Assembly (NCBI GenBank): GCA_035513575.1 | Contig: DATKBW010000015.1 | Location: 82,492-146,491 of the forward strand | Origin: JAHWKI01 sp035513575 | GTDB taxonomy: Bacteria > Gemmatimonadota > Gemmatimonadetes > Longimicrobiales > RSA9 | Length of the DNA stretch: 64,000 bases | Reading direction: 5' to 3' | Part shown: one piece after another, positions 8,781-16,877 of the stretch | How the letters are laid out: each line of letters opens with the position of its first letter | Position numbering within the stretch: the stretch's first letter is position 1 | Position numbers and translations under genes: made by a program | The notes under the pieces: generated by a model | Seen by the model: only the letters and a program-made list of their open reading frames with translations | What the model was told of the DNA's origin: nothing | The model's database searches: none

Positions 8781-10259
8781 ATGCCAAAGATCGAAGTCCC
8801 GATGCCCCAGATGGGCGAGTCCATCGCCGAAGGCACGGTCTCCCGGTGGCTGAAGCAGCCGGGAGAGGCGGTGGAGCGCGACGAGCCGATCCTCGAGATC
8901 TCCACGGACAAGGTGGACGCGGAGATCCCGGCACCGGCGGCGGGTACGCTCGTGGACATCCAGGTGCAGGAGGGCGAGACGGTGGAGGTCGGGACCGTCG
9001 TCGCGTTCATCGATACGGAAGCGAAGGCCGGCGCGGCGGCGGGCGGCGGCGAGGCGGCCCCGGCAGCACCGGAGGGTGCACAGGCGGCGGAGTCGGCGGA
9101 GGCGAAGGAGTCGGCGGAGTCGGCGGAGTCGGCGGAGTCGGCGGAGCCGGCGCCCGCCCCCGAGACGGGCGTCCGAGCGGCCGGGGCGGCGGAGCCGTCC
9201 GAGCCGGCGGAGCCGCGGCGGGCGCCGGCGCGGCAGCCCGCGTCGGCGGAAAACGGCGGGGACGAGACCGCGGAGGAGCGGCTGCGGCGTCGTTCGACAC
9301 CGCTGGTCCGCCGGATCGCCGCGGAGCACGAGGTCGACCTGGCGGAGGTGGAGGGGTCGGGACGGGCGGGACGGGTGACCAAGCAGGACATCATGTCCTT
9401 CCTGGACCGGCGGGAGAAGTCGCCGGCGGAGAAGCCCGCGGAGAAGGCGGCGGCCAGGGCGCCGGCGCGGCAGCCCGCGCCCGCGGGGGTCATGGGGTCC
9501 GATCAGCTGTGGGACCTGTTCTACGGCAAGGTCCAGCACCCGGAGTGGCCGGTCCGAGAGGGCGACGATGTCAAGCCGATGGACCGGATCCGCAAGCTCA
9601 CGGCGGACCACATGGTGCTCGCCAAGCGTGTGGCGCCCCACGTCCATTCGTTCATCGAGGTCGACTTCACCCGGATCGACCGCATCCGGCGGAAGAACAA
9701 GGCGAAGTGGGAGGAGCAGGGGAACAAGGTCAGCTACACGGCGTTCGTGGCGTGGGGCGTCGCCAGGGTCCTGCCGGAGTTCCCCATGGTGAACGGCACC
9801 GTCTCGGGCGAGAACCTGATCTTCCGCGGCGGCATCAACATCGGGATCGCGGTGGATCTCAACCCCGGACTGATCGTCCCGGTCGTGCGCGACGCCGAGG
9901 ACCTCACCCTCGTGGGGATCGCCAAGCGCATCAGCGACCTCGCCGGCCGGGCGCGGGACCGCAAGCTCAAGCCGGACGAGATCCAGGGCGCCACCTTCTC
10001 CATCACGAACCCGGGCGTGCTCGGCACGTACGTCGGGATGCCGATCATCCCCGAGGGCACGGCCGCCATCCTGGGGACCGGCAGCATAGAGAAGCGGCCG
10101 GTGGTGGTGGAGGCGGACGGGATGGACACCATCGGGATCCGGCTCCGCTCCATGTTCTCCCTCGGCTACGACCACCGGATCGTCGATGGCGCCGATGCCG
10201 CGCGCTTCCTGGCCCGCCTCAAGGAGGCGCTGGAGACGTTCCCGGAGGAAGTGGCGTAA
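8781..10259 (+). CDS. pdhC: Dihydrolipoyl acyltransferase (E2) of 2-oxoacid dehydrogenase complex
   Basis: Core acyltransferase carrying acyl groups to CoA. 492 aa: one lipoyl domain (1-80, lipoyl Lys44 in STDKVDAEI), an Ala/Glu/Ser-rich linker with repeated SAE units (about 103-122), a peripheral-subunit-binding domain (about 172-208, STPLVRRIAAEH to TKQDI), a second flexible linker, and the catalytic domain ending with DHRIVDG (His465). The linker is encoded by perfect 9-bp repeats. ATG 8781 lies 94 bases after the beta subunit. Confidence 0.93.
   Translation: MPKIEVPMPQMGESIAEGTVSRWLKQPGEAVERDEPILEISTDKVDAEIPAPAAGTLVDIQVQEGETVEVGTVVAFIDTEAKAGAAAGGGEAAPAAPEGAQAAESAEAKESAESAESAESAEPAPAPETGVRAAGAAEPSEPAEPRRAPARQPASAENGGDETAEERLRRRSTPLVRRIAAEHEVDLAEVEGSGRAGRVTKQDIMSFLDRREKSPAEKPAEKAAARAPARQPAPAGVMGSDQLWDLFYGKVQHPEWPVREGDDVKPMDRIRKLTADHMVLAKRVAPHVHSFIEVDFTRIDRIRRKNKAKWEEQGNKVSYTAFVAWGVARVLPEFPMVNGTVSGENLIFRGGINIGIAVDLNPGLIVPVVRDAEDLTLVGIAKRISDLAGRARDRKLKPDEIQGATFSITNPGVLGTYVGMPIIPEGTAAILGTGSIEKRPVVVEADGMDTIGIRLRSMFSLGYDHRIVDGADAARFLARLKEALETFPEEVA
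9111..9146 (+). repeat. Four 9-bp tandem repeats inside the E2 gene
   Basis: TCGGCGGAG occurs four times in a row (9111-9146), with a further separate copy at 9093-9101. In frame it encodes repeated Ser-Ala-Glu in the swinging-arm linker, where length is free to vary, so copy number may differ between strains. Confidence 0.85.
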
Positions 10260-10315
10260 CGCAGGCCGGCAGACAGCGCGGGCGGACGGCCACATCGGTT
10301 CTCCGAGGGCACGGG

Positions 10316-10996
10316 ATGCTGAAAGCGCGTGGGGTACGAGACGAGGCCGGGACGAGGACGCTGGAGGTCCGTCGCCTCGGCATCGTGCCGTACGGGGAAG
10401 GCCTGACCCTCCAGGAGCGGCTGGTGGCGCGGCGACGGGATGGCTCGATCCCCGACCAGCTCCTGCTCCTGGAGCACCCGCACGTGATCACGCTCGGCAG
10501 CTCCTCCGACGGCAACCACGTCCTGCTGGACCCCGCCGAACGGGCGCTGCTCGGGATCGAGCTGTTCGAGACGGGGCGGGGCGGGGACGTCACCTATCAC
10601 GGCCCGGGGCAGCTCGTGGGCTATCCGATCCTGGACCTCAAGCCGGATCGGAAGGACCTGCATGCGTACGTGCGCGACCTGGAGGAGGCGCTGATCCGGG
10701 CCATGGCCGAGTACGGCCTGGCGGCCGGCCGGAAGCGGGGGCTGACGGGGGTATGGGTGGGGGACGAGAAGCTCGCCGCGATCGGTGTGCGGGTTTCCAG
10801 CGGGTGGATCACCTCCCACGGCTTCGCGCTCAACGTGTCGACGGAGCTCGGGTTCTTCGACGCCATCGTGCCCTGCGGGATCCGGAGCCACGGCGTGACG
10901 TCGATGGGCCGGATGCTGGGTGAAGCCCCCTCCATGGAGGAGGTGGGAGCGGCGGTCGTGCGGGGTCTCGCGGGGGTGTTCGGCTTCCGCGTCTAG
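10316..10996 (+). CDS. lipB: Lipoyl (octanoyl) transferase
   Basis: Moves octanoate from acyl carrier protein to E2-type lipoyl domains, the first step of lipoyl cofactor assembly. 226 aa. It shows GRGGDVTYHGPGQLVGYP, the catalytic Lys in GDEKLAAIGVR and the catalytic Cys in IVPCGI. ATG 10316 gives an N-terminus slightly longer than E. coli LipB. Placing it after E2 supplies the enzyme next to its substrate. Its TAG overlaps, on the opposite strand, the TAG of the rnhA-like gene (shared CTAG). Confidence 0.95.
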   Translation: MLKARGVRDEAGTRTLEVRRLGIVPYGEGLTLQERLVARRRDGSIPDQLLLLEHPHVITLGSSSDGNHVLLDPAERALLGIELFETGRGGDVTYHGPGQLVGYPILDLKPDRKDLHAYVRDLEEALIRAMAEYGLAAGRKRGLTGVWVGDEKLAAIGVRVSSGWITSHGFALNVSTELGFFDAIVPCGIRSHGVTSMGRMLGEAPSMEEVGAAVVRGLAGVFGFRV

Positions 10997-11595
10997 CCGC
11001 CGGGCACCGGGACGGGATCGAAGCGCTCGTCGTCCGGCGGCTGGAACTCGAAGAAGTCGAGGTAGCGCTCCCGTCTTTCGCGCTCCTCCTCGAGCCAGGC
11101 GGAGAACGCGGACTCCACGAGCCCCCCCGAGCTGTTCTGCTCCTTCGCCGCCCGCGTCGCGAGGTGGTTCGCGTACTCGTTCTGGGGGTGGCCCGCATGG
11201 CCGCGGACCCAACGCCAGTCGACGCTGTGGCGCCGGGCCACCGGCAGGAGCCGCTGCCACAGGTCGGCGTTCTCGACGACTCCCGTCTTCCGCATCCACG
11301 CGCGCCGCACCCACCCCGCCATCCACTCCCGCATCCCCTTCACCAGGTACTGCGAGTCGGACGTGAAGATCACCCGGCACGGCTGCCTCAGCGCCGCCAG
11401 ACCCTCGATGGCGCTCCGGATCGCCATGCGGTTGTTCGTGGTGGCGGGCTCGCTCACCCAGTAATCACGCCGCACCCATTCGCCACCCTTCCAGTACTCC
11501 ACCAGTCCACCCGCCCCACCCGGAGAGTCCCGGTCGGTGAACTGGATGCCCAGGCAGGACTCGTCGGCGTAGATGTGGACCATGGGGTGTTCCAT
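10993..11595 (-). CDS. RNase HI-like protein with altered active site
   Basis: About 200 aa with the RNase HI fold. Residue numbering from the ATG at 11595: first catalytic Asp in YADES (Asp11), TSDSQY (Asp80) and GHAGHPQNE (His133, Asn139, Glu140) are present. Two of the four carboxylates of E. coli RNase HI are replaced: the Glu after NNRM is Ala58 (TNNRMAIR), and the Asp of NExxD is Asn143 (NEYAN). An acidic, Arg-rich tail of about 45 residues follows the fold. Starts at 11595 or 11583 (MVHIYADES) are both possible; neither has a good ribosome site. Cleavage of RNA-DNA hybrids is uncertain. Confidence 0.75.
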   Translation of the reverse strand: MEHPMVHIYADESCLGIQFTDRDSPGGAGGLVEYWKGGEWVRRDYWVSEPATTNNRMAIRSAIEGLAALRQPCRVIFTSDSQYLVKGMREWMAGWVRRAWMRKTGVVENADLWQRLLPVARRHSVDWRWVRGHAGHPQNEYANHLATRAAKEQNSSGGLVESAFSAWLEEERERRERYLDFFEFQPPDDERFDPVPVPGG

Positions 11596-11735
11596 CGGGG
11601 CGAAGCTTGCGGGGGGGCGGCTGCGCCGCAAGGCGGCCACGGTGTCGGATTGCCGCTTGCGAGCGCAGCGCGAGCCCTCTTGCCGCGGCGCCAGCCGCGG
11701 CCTTCCTGCGCGGCCCGTCCCCACACCGCCGCCCG

Positions 11736-11764
11736 TTGACTCCACCGCGCCCCCCCGGTATCTT
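11736..11764 (+). promoter_or_regulatory. Promoter of the infC-rpmI-rplT operon
   Basis: TTGACT at 11736-11741 and TATCTT at 11759-11764, 17 bp apart. Transcription from about 11771 gives a leader of roughly 157 bases holding two hairpins before infC. It lies in the 332-base divergent gap between rnhA-like and infC; the rest of that gap (11596-11735) shows nothing I can name. Confidence 0.65.
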
Positions 11765-11843
11765 TCGCGCGGGAAAACACTGGAAGCGGGGGCCGCACGC
11801 CCCCCACCTTTCGGTCCGCCTCGCGGTACCGCCGGGTTCGAGA

Positions 11844-11904
11844 GCGACGCCCCTCCAGGGCGTCGCGTGCTTCGGACCCGCCAATCGCGCGGGTCGTTTT
11901 TTTT
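11844..11904 (+). promoter_or_regulatory. infC leader: perfect hairpin plus intrinsic terminator (putative attenuator)
   Basis: Hairpin 1: a perfect 9-bp stem (11844-11852 with 11858-11866) and 5-base loop. Hairpin 2: GACCCGC (11875-11881) with GCGGGTC (11889-11895), 7-base loop, then eight T (11897-11904), a textbook terminator. Both lie inside the transcript, before the infC ribosome site at 11914. In Bacillus the infC leader ends in an L20-controlled terminator; a similar autoregulation by IF3 or L20 is my inference. Confidence 0.7.
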
Positions 11905-11927
11905 CGCCGGTCGAAGGAGAGCCTAGG

Positions 11928-12443
11928 ATAGCTACGGAAAAGCGGGTCCGCATCAACCGCCAGATCCGGATCAGTCCGGTCCGCGTGATCGGGGATGATG
12001 GGGAACAGCTGGGCATCATGCCGGTCGAGCAGGCGCTCGAGGCGGCGGAGAGCAAGGGGCTGGACCTCGTGGAGGTGGCGCCCAACTCGAGGCCCCCGGT
12101 GGTCCGGATCATGGACTACGGGAAGTTCAAGTACGAGGCGGCCCGAAAGGCGCGGCAGGCGAAGAAGAAGCAGCACAACGTCCATCTGAAGGAAGTGAAG
12201 TTCCGCCCGGGCATCGAGGAGCACGACCTCGAGTTCAAGCTGCGGCACGCGCGGCGCTTCCTGGAGGAGGGCAACAAGGTGAAGGCCACGATGATGTTCC
12301 GTGGCCGGCAGGTGACGCATCCGGAGCTCGGCCGGCAGGTCCTGTCCCGGGTTGCGGGGGAGCTGGAGGATGTGGGGAAGGTGGAATCGTCGCCCGTGCT
12401 GGAAGGGCGGAACATGGTGATGGTCCTGGCGCCCAGGAAGTAG
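11928..12443 (+). CDS. infC: Translation initiation factor IF-3 with ATA start codon
   Basis: Binds the 30S subunit and checks start-codon/initiator-tRNA pairing. 171 aa: N-domain RINRQIRISPVRVI, linker rich in Lys (KYEAARKARQAKKKQ) and C-domain RHARRFLEEGNKVKATMMFRG. No in-frame ATG, GTG or TTG exists at the expected place; ATA 11928 stands 7 bases after AAGGAGA (11914-11920) and starts the protein 7 residues before RINRQIR. Rare start codons (ATT, ATC, ATA) are typical of infC, where IF3 represses its own translation. It heads infC-rpmI-rplT. Confidence 0.9.
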   Translation: MATEKRVRINRQIRISPVRVIGDDGEQLGIMPVEQALEAAESKGLDLVEVAPNSRPPVVRIMDYGKFKYEAARKARQAKKKQHNVHLKEVKFRPGIEEHDLEFKLRHARRFLEEGNKVKATMMFRGRQVTHPELGRQVLSRVAGELEDVGKVESSPVLEGRNMVMVLAPRK

Positions 12444-12463
12444 GGGGCCGAGGGAGGAGCGAT

Positions 12464-12658
12464 ATGCCGAAGATGAAGACGAACAAGGGCGCCGCGAAGC
12501 GTCTGAAGAAGACGGCGAGTGGCCGCCTGAAGCGAGGCAAGCAGAACCGTCGTCACATCCTGACCAAGAAGTCGCCCAAGCGGAAGCGGCAGCTCCGCGC
12601 CGACACGCTCGTGTCGAAGGCGGATGAGAAGCGCATGAAGCGGCTGCTGCAGGGGTAA
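12464..12658 (+). CDS. rpmI: 50S ribosomal protein L35
   Basis: 64-aa basic ribosomal protein, full length, starting MPKMKTNKGAAKRLKKT, the family signature. GGGAGGAG lies 8 bases before ATG 12464. It sits in the conserved infC-rpmI-rplT order, four bases from rplT. Confidence 0.97.
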   Translation: MPKMKTNKGAAKRLKKTASGRLKRGKQNRRHILTKKSPKRKRQLRADTLVSKADEKRMKRLLQG

Positions 12659-12662
12659 GACG

Positions 12663-13019
12663 ATGCCGAGAGTCACGAGCGCGGTGCCGCGTCACCGCAA
12701 GAAGAAGAAGTATTTCCGTGCGGCTCGCGGGTATTTCGGTGGCCGCTCCAAGCTGTGGCGGATCGCCAAGAACGCGGTGGAGCGGGGGTGGCAGTATTCC
12801 TACCGCGACCGGAAGAATCGCAAGCGGGAGTTCCGGCGCCTGTGGATCGCGCGGATCAACGCGGCGGCGCGGCGGCACGACATGAGCTACAGCCGGTTCA
12901 TGAACGGCCTCAAGCTGGCGGGCGTGGAGGTGAACCGTAAGGTTCTGGCCGATCTGGCCGTGCGCGAGCCGGAGGCGTTCGGGGAGCTGGTCGCGCAGGC
13001 GAAAAAGCAGCTCGGCTGA
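12663..13019 (+). CDS. rplT: 50S ribosomal protein L20
   Basis: 118-aa ribosomal protein needed early in 50S assembly, and in several bacteria a repressor of its own operon through the infC or rpmI leader. Signature regions: HRKKKKYFRAARGYFGG, SYRDRKNRKREFRRLWI and the conserved SRFMNGLK. It is followed by the hairpin that separates the ribosomal genes from pheS. Confidence 0.97.
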   Translation: MPRVTSAVPRHRKKKKYFRAARGYFGGRSKLWRIAKNAVERGWQYSYRDRKNRKREFRRLWIARINAAARRHDMSYSRFMNGLKLAGVEVNRKVLADLAVREPEAFGELVAQAKKQLG

Positions 13020-13051
13020 TTCGCGGGTGCTGCCGGACGGACAGCCTGGTT

Positions 13052-13095
13052 CGCCCCTCGGTCCCGTGAGCAGCGGGCCGGGGGGCGTTCCTTTT
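13052..13095 (+). terminator. Terminator/attenuator between rplT and pheS
   Basis: A long GC-rich stem (13052-13066 with 13074-13087, one bulge and one G-U pair, loop TGAGCAG) is followed by TTCCTTTTC. It ends 18 bases before pheS, so it either closes the infC operon with read-through or attenuates pheST. I found no Phe-rich leader peptide or T-box. Confidence 0.65.
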
Positions 13096-13112
13096 CGGGG
13101 GTGAGAGCGGAC

Positions 13113-14135
13113 ATGGCGAACGATCTGATCCAGGAGCTGGACGCGCTGGAGGAGGCGGCCGCCCGGGAGGCCGGGGCGGTGGCGGACGGCGCTGCGCTCG
13201 AAGCGCTGCGTGTGCGCCTCCTGGGGCGGAAGGAAGGGCGGCTGACGGCGATCCTGCGGCGGCTCGGCGAGCTGTCGCCCGAGGAGCGGCCGGAGGTCGG
13301 GAAGCGGGCGAACGAGGTGAAGGAGACGGTCTCGTCCCTGCTCGAGCGGCGGGAGTCGGAGCTGGGCGGCGAGAGTGGTGTCGGCCCCGCCCTGGACCTG
13401 ACGCTGCCCGGCCGCGCGAGCTGGCGAGGCGGCCGCCACCCGGTGACGCAGATCGTCGACGAGATCTGCGGGATCTTCCGGGATCTCGGCTTCGCGCGGG
13501 CGCGGGGACCCGAGGCGGAGACGGAGTGGCACAACTTCGTCGCCCTCAACACCCCGCTCGATCATCCGGCGGCGGCGACGAGCGACACCTTCTACCTGGA
13601 GCCGGGCGTGCTGCTCCGGAGCCATACGTCGCCGGTGCAGATCCGCACGCTGCTCGAGCACCGGCCGCCCATCCGCATCGTGGCCCCGGGCGTGGTCTAC
13701 CGCCGCGACCCGTGGGACCCGTCTCACGCCCCCGCCTTCGAGCAGATCGAGGGCCTCGTCGTGGACGAGGGGATCACGATGGTCGATCTCAAGGCGACCC
13801 TCGCGGAGTTCGCGCGTCGCCTGTTCGGTCCGTCCACGAAGACCCGCTTCCGTCCCTCCTACTTCCCGTTCACGGAACCGAGCGCGGAGGTGGACGTCAC
13901 CTGTCCCTTCTGCGACTCCGGCTGCAGCACCTGCAAGGGGACGCGGTGGCTGGAGATCATGGGTGCCGGGATGGTGGACCCGGCCGTCTTCGAGGGTGTC
14001 GGCCATGACTCGGAGCGGTACACCGGCTTCGCTTTCGGAATGGGCCCCGGCCGCATCGCCATGCTGGTCTACGGCGTCCCGGACATCCGCATGTGGTACG
14101 AGGGAGACACGCGTTTCCTGGAGCAGTTCTCATGA
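13113..14135 (+). CDS. pheS: Phenylalanine-tRNA ligase, alpha subunit
   Basis: Catalytic subunit of the heterotetrameric Phe-tRNA synthetase. 340 aa: an N-terminal coiled-coil that holds tRNA, then class II motifs (HPVTQIVDEI, VYRRDPWDPSHAPAFEQIEG as motif 2, and FGMGPGRIAML as motif 3). A four-cysteine knuckle (C-x2-C-x3-C-x2-C) follows the AEVDVT segment, as in many PheS. ATG 13113 is preferred to GTG 13101. Its stop overlaps the pheT start (ATGA). Confidence 0.96.
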   Translation: MANDLIQELDALEEAAAREAGAVADGAALEALRVRLLGRKEGRLTAILRRLGELSPEERPEVGKRANEVKETVSSLLERRESELGGESGVGPALDLTLPGRASWRGGRHPVTQIVDEICGIFRDLGFARARGPEAETEWHNFVALNTPLDHPAAATSDTFYLEPGVLLRSHTSPVQIRTLLEHRPPIRIVAPGVVYRRDPWDPSHAPAFEQIEGLVVDEGITMVDLKATLAEFARRLFGPSTKTRFRPSYFPFTEPSAEVDVTCPFCDSGCSTCKGTRWLEIMGAGMVDPAVFEGVGHDSERYTGFAFGMGPGRIAMLVYGVPDIRMWYEGDTRFLEQFS

Positions 14136-16576
14136 ACGTGAGCTACCGCTGGCTGCGGGAGATCGCGCCCGGGATCCAGGAGGACCCGGACGCGCTGGCG
14201 GACCGGCTCGGAATGCTCGGCGCGCCGGTCGAGGCGATCCACCGGCCCGGTGCCGGCCTCGGCGATGTCATCATCGCCCGGGTGGTGAAGGCGGAGCGGC
14301 ACCCGAACGCCGACCGGCTCTCCCTCTGTCAGGTCGATCCCGGGGACGGGGAGCTGCTCAGCGTCGTCTGTGGCGCCCCCATTATCGTCGAGGGCGCGCT
14401 CTACCCGTTCGCGCCGGCCGGGTCCACGCTTCCCGGAGGCGCGACCATCCGGAAGGCGAAGATCAGGGGGGAGATGTCCAACGGCATGCTGTGCAGCGAG
14501 AGCGAGCTGGGGCTCGGGAAGGATCAGGGGGGGATCATGCGCCTGACCGACTCCCTGCCTCTGGGAGAGCGCCTCGTGGACGCCCTCGGCCTCGATGATG
14601 TCACGCTCACCCTCGAGGTGACGCCCAACCGGCCGGACCTCCTGTCCCATGCCGGCGTGGCCCGGGAGCTCGCCCCGGACGGTCATCACGGCATCGAGCT
14701 GCCACCCTTCCCCATGAGCGAGGTCGAGCGGACCGACGCCACCATGCCACCCCTCGCGCTCCGGCGCGAGGAGCGGAGCGGGGCGGTGGGGGGCGTGCGG
14801 GTCCGGATCGAGGACCCCATCGGCTGCGGTCGGTACCTGGCGGCGGTCCTCGAGGGGGTTCGCGTCGGCCCCTCCCCGGACTGGCTCGCCGGCCGGCTCC
14901 GGACGATCGGTCAGCGTCCGATCAACAACGTGGTGGACGCGACCAACTACGTCCTCCACGAGCTCGGCCAGCCTCTGCACGCCTTCGATGCCGGGCGCAT
15001 CGCCGGGCCGGAGATCGTGGTCCGGCGCGCGGCGCTGGGGGAGCGCATGGTCACCCTGGACGGGACCGAGCGGAAGCTCGACGAGTCCATGCTGGTCATC
15101 GCCGACGCCGGGGCGCCGGTGGCCGTTGCCGGCGTCATGGGCGGCTCGGCCACCGAGGTCACCACCGACACCACGCGGATCCTGCTGGAGTGCGCGTGGT
15201 TCGACCCGAAATCGGTGCGGTCCACCGCGCGGGCGCTGGGTCTTTCCACGGACGCGAGCTATCGCTTCGAGCGGGGCGTGGACCGGGACGGGATGGCCCT
15301 GGCGCTCCATCGGACGGCGGAGCTCATCCTCTATGTGGCCGGGGGCCGCATGGAGGAGGACGCGCTGGACATCTATCCCGCGCCGGCCGAAGCGCCGGTG
15401 GTCAGGGTGCGGCCCTCCAGGGTGGCCGCCGTGCTGGGCGAGCCGATCCCCGCCGAGGAGGTGGAGCGCATCCTCGCGCACCTGGGTCTGGAGCTGCGGG
15501 AGCGGACGGATGGCGACCTGGCCTTCGCCATCCCGGGATTCCGCGCCTACGACATTACCCGGGAGGCGGACCTGATCGAGGAAGTGGCCCGCCGTTACGG
15601 CTACGACCGGTTCGCGGACGAGCTGCGGGCCTACCGGCCCAATACCGTTCCGGACGCGCCGCTCAGTCAGCTGGAGGACCGACTCCGCGACCGCCTGGCC
15701 GGCCGCGGACTGCTGGAAGCGCGCAGCATCCCCATGGCACCGGAAGGCGCGGGCACGGTCCCCCTCGAGCGGCCGCTGTCGGCGGAAGAGGGCGTGCTCC
15801 GCTCGACGCTGGTACACGGGCTGCTGCGGGCCGTGGAGCTGAATCACGCTCGCGGCGTGCGCGACGTCCGGCTGTTCGAGATCGGGACCACGTTCCACGC
15901 GACGCCCGCCGGCGAGCTGCCGCGCGAGGAGACCCGGGTGGCGGCGGTGGTCACGGGGCGCCGCCGGCCGGCGCACTGGTCCGGTGAGGCCGCGGACTGG
16001 GATGCGTGGGACCTGCGTGGCCTGCTCGAGGATCTCGCCCGTGACCTCGGGCTGTCCCCCGGGGCGGTGATCCCCCTGGGGGAGGAGGGGGGGGCCCTCG
16101 CCCTGCCCGGCTTCTACCGCGAGGGCACCATGCTCGGGCTCCGCGCCGGTGATTCCCTCGCAGGCGTGGGCGGGCGCATCGGCGACGGCGCCATGGACGC
16201 GCCCGCATGGGCGGGGCCCGCTCTCGGGCTGGAGGTCACGCTGACCGAAGCGATGGCGCAATCGCGCCGTCCCGTGCTGAAGCCGGTTCCGACGCGCCCG
16301 GCCAGCGACCGCGACCTGGCGCTGCTCGTTCCGGAGACCCTGCCGGCCGCGGAGGTGGCCGCCACGATCCGGTCCGCCGCGGGACCGCTGCTCGAGGAGC
16401 TCGCGATCTTCGACCTCTACACCGGCCCGGGCGTCCAGGCGGGGGTGCGCAGCATCGGATTCCGGCTGGTGTTCCGTGACCCGGGGCGTACCTTGAAGGA
16501 CGAGGAGGTGGATGCCGCGGTGGAGCGGGTCCTGAAACGGCTCGAGGATGCCCACGGTGTCGAACGCAGAGGCTGA
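14132..16576 (+). CDS. pheT: Phenylalanine-tRNA ligase, beta subunit
   Basis: Structural and editing partner of PheS. 814 aa, full length: N-terminal tRNA-binding fold (ERHPNADRLSLCQV near residue 50), the NGMLCSESELGL region near 120, B3/B4 editing domain, B5 domain, and the C-terminal anticodon-binding FDX-ACB domain (from about residue 720, RPASDRDLALLV). ATG 14132 overlaps the pheS stop. Confidence 0.96.
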   Translation: MNVSYRWLREIAPGIQEDPDALADRLGMLGAPVEAIHRPGAGLGDVIIARVVKAERHPNADRLSLCQVDPGDGELLSVVCGAPIIVEGALYPFAPAGSTLPGGATIRKAKIRGEMSNGMLCSESELGLGKDQGGIMRLTDSLPLGERLVDALGLDDVTLTLEVTPNRPDLLSHAGVARELAPDGHHGIELPPFPMSEVERTDATMPPLALRREERSGAVGGVRVRIEDPIGCGRYLAAVLEGVRVGPSPDWLAGRLRTIGQRPINNVVDATNYVLHELGQPLHAFDAGRIAGPEIVVRRAALGERMVTLDGTERKLDESMLVIADAGAPVAVAGVMGGSATEVTTDTTRILLECAWFDPKSVRSTARALGLSTDASYRFERGVDRDGMALALHRTAELILYVAGGRMEEDALDIYPAPAEAPVVRVRPSRVAAVLGEPIPAEEVERILAHLGLELRERTDGDLAFAIPGFRAYDITREADLIEEVARRYGYDRFADELRAYRPNTVPDAPLSQLEDRLRDRLAGRGLLEARSIPMAPEGAGTVPLERPLSAEEGVLRSTLVHGLLRAVELNHARGVRDVRLFEIGTTFHATPAGELPREETRVAAVVTGRRRPAHWSGEAADWDAWDLRGLLEDLARDLGLSPGAVIPLGEEGGALALPGFYREGTMLGLRAGDSLAGVGGRIGDGAMDAPAWAGPALGLEVTLTEAMAQSRRPVLKPVPTRPASDRDLALLVPETLPAAEVAATIRSAAGPLLEELAIFDLYTGPGVQAGVRSIGFRLVFRDPGRTLKDEEVDAAVERVLKRLEDAHGVERRG

Positions 16577-16877
16577 TGGCCGGCCGTCGACGGTCGCCCT
16601 CCCGGACGAGTTCGTCCGGCTGGAACGGTCGGTCCGGCGGCTCCTGGATGACGTCGCCGGCTACCGCGCCCGCGCGGACGTGGCGGAACGCAGGGCGACC
16701 GAGCTGGAGCGCACGCTCGAGGACGTCGGGACCGGCGCCCTCGATCCGCTGAAGCTGCGGGACGGCGTGCGCCGGCTGGAAGAAGAGAACGAGGAGCTGC
16801 GGCGCCGCATGGCGCAGGCGCAGGACCGGATCCGGCGCCTCGTGGCCCGGTTCGACTTCCTCGGGGAGGAGCCCTGA
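16548..16877 (+). CDS. Small coiled-coil protein between pheT and zapA
   Basis: A 109-aa protein overlapping the last 29 bases of pheT and ending TGATG with zapA. Residues about 20-100 are heptad-rich, Arg/Glu-rich coiled-coil (ERSVRRLLDDV, RRLEEENEELRRRMAQ), ending in the hydrophobic cap RFDFLGEEP. I do not recognise a named family. Its coupling to zapA suggests a partner in FtsZ-ring assembly, similar in size and composition to ZapB, but this is inference from context. Confidence 0.7.
   Translation: MPTVSNAEADGRPSTVALPDEFVRLERSVRRLLDDVAGYRARADVAERRATELERTLEDVGTGALDPLKLRDGVRRLEEENEELRRRMAQAQDRIRRLVARFDFLGEEP

Noticed and set aside
9083..9150. CRISPR-like or other array at the 9-bp repeats
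   Set aside because: The repeats are in frame and encode the Ser-Ala-Glu linker of the E2 protein, without spacers.
13020..13112. T-box or Phe-rich leader peptide controlling pheST
   Set aside because: No T-box core sequence or small frame rich in Phe codons; only a hairpin with a U-rich tail is present.
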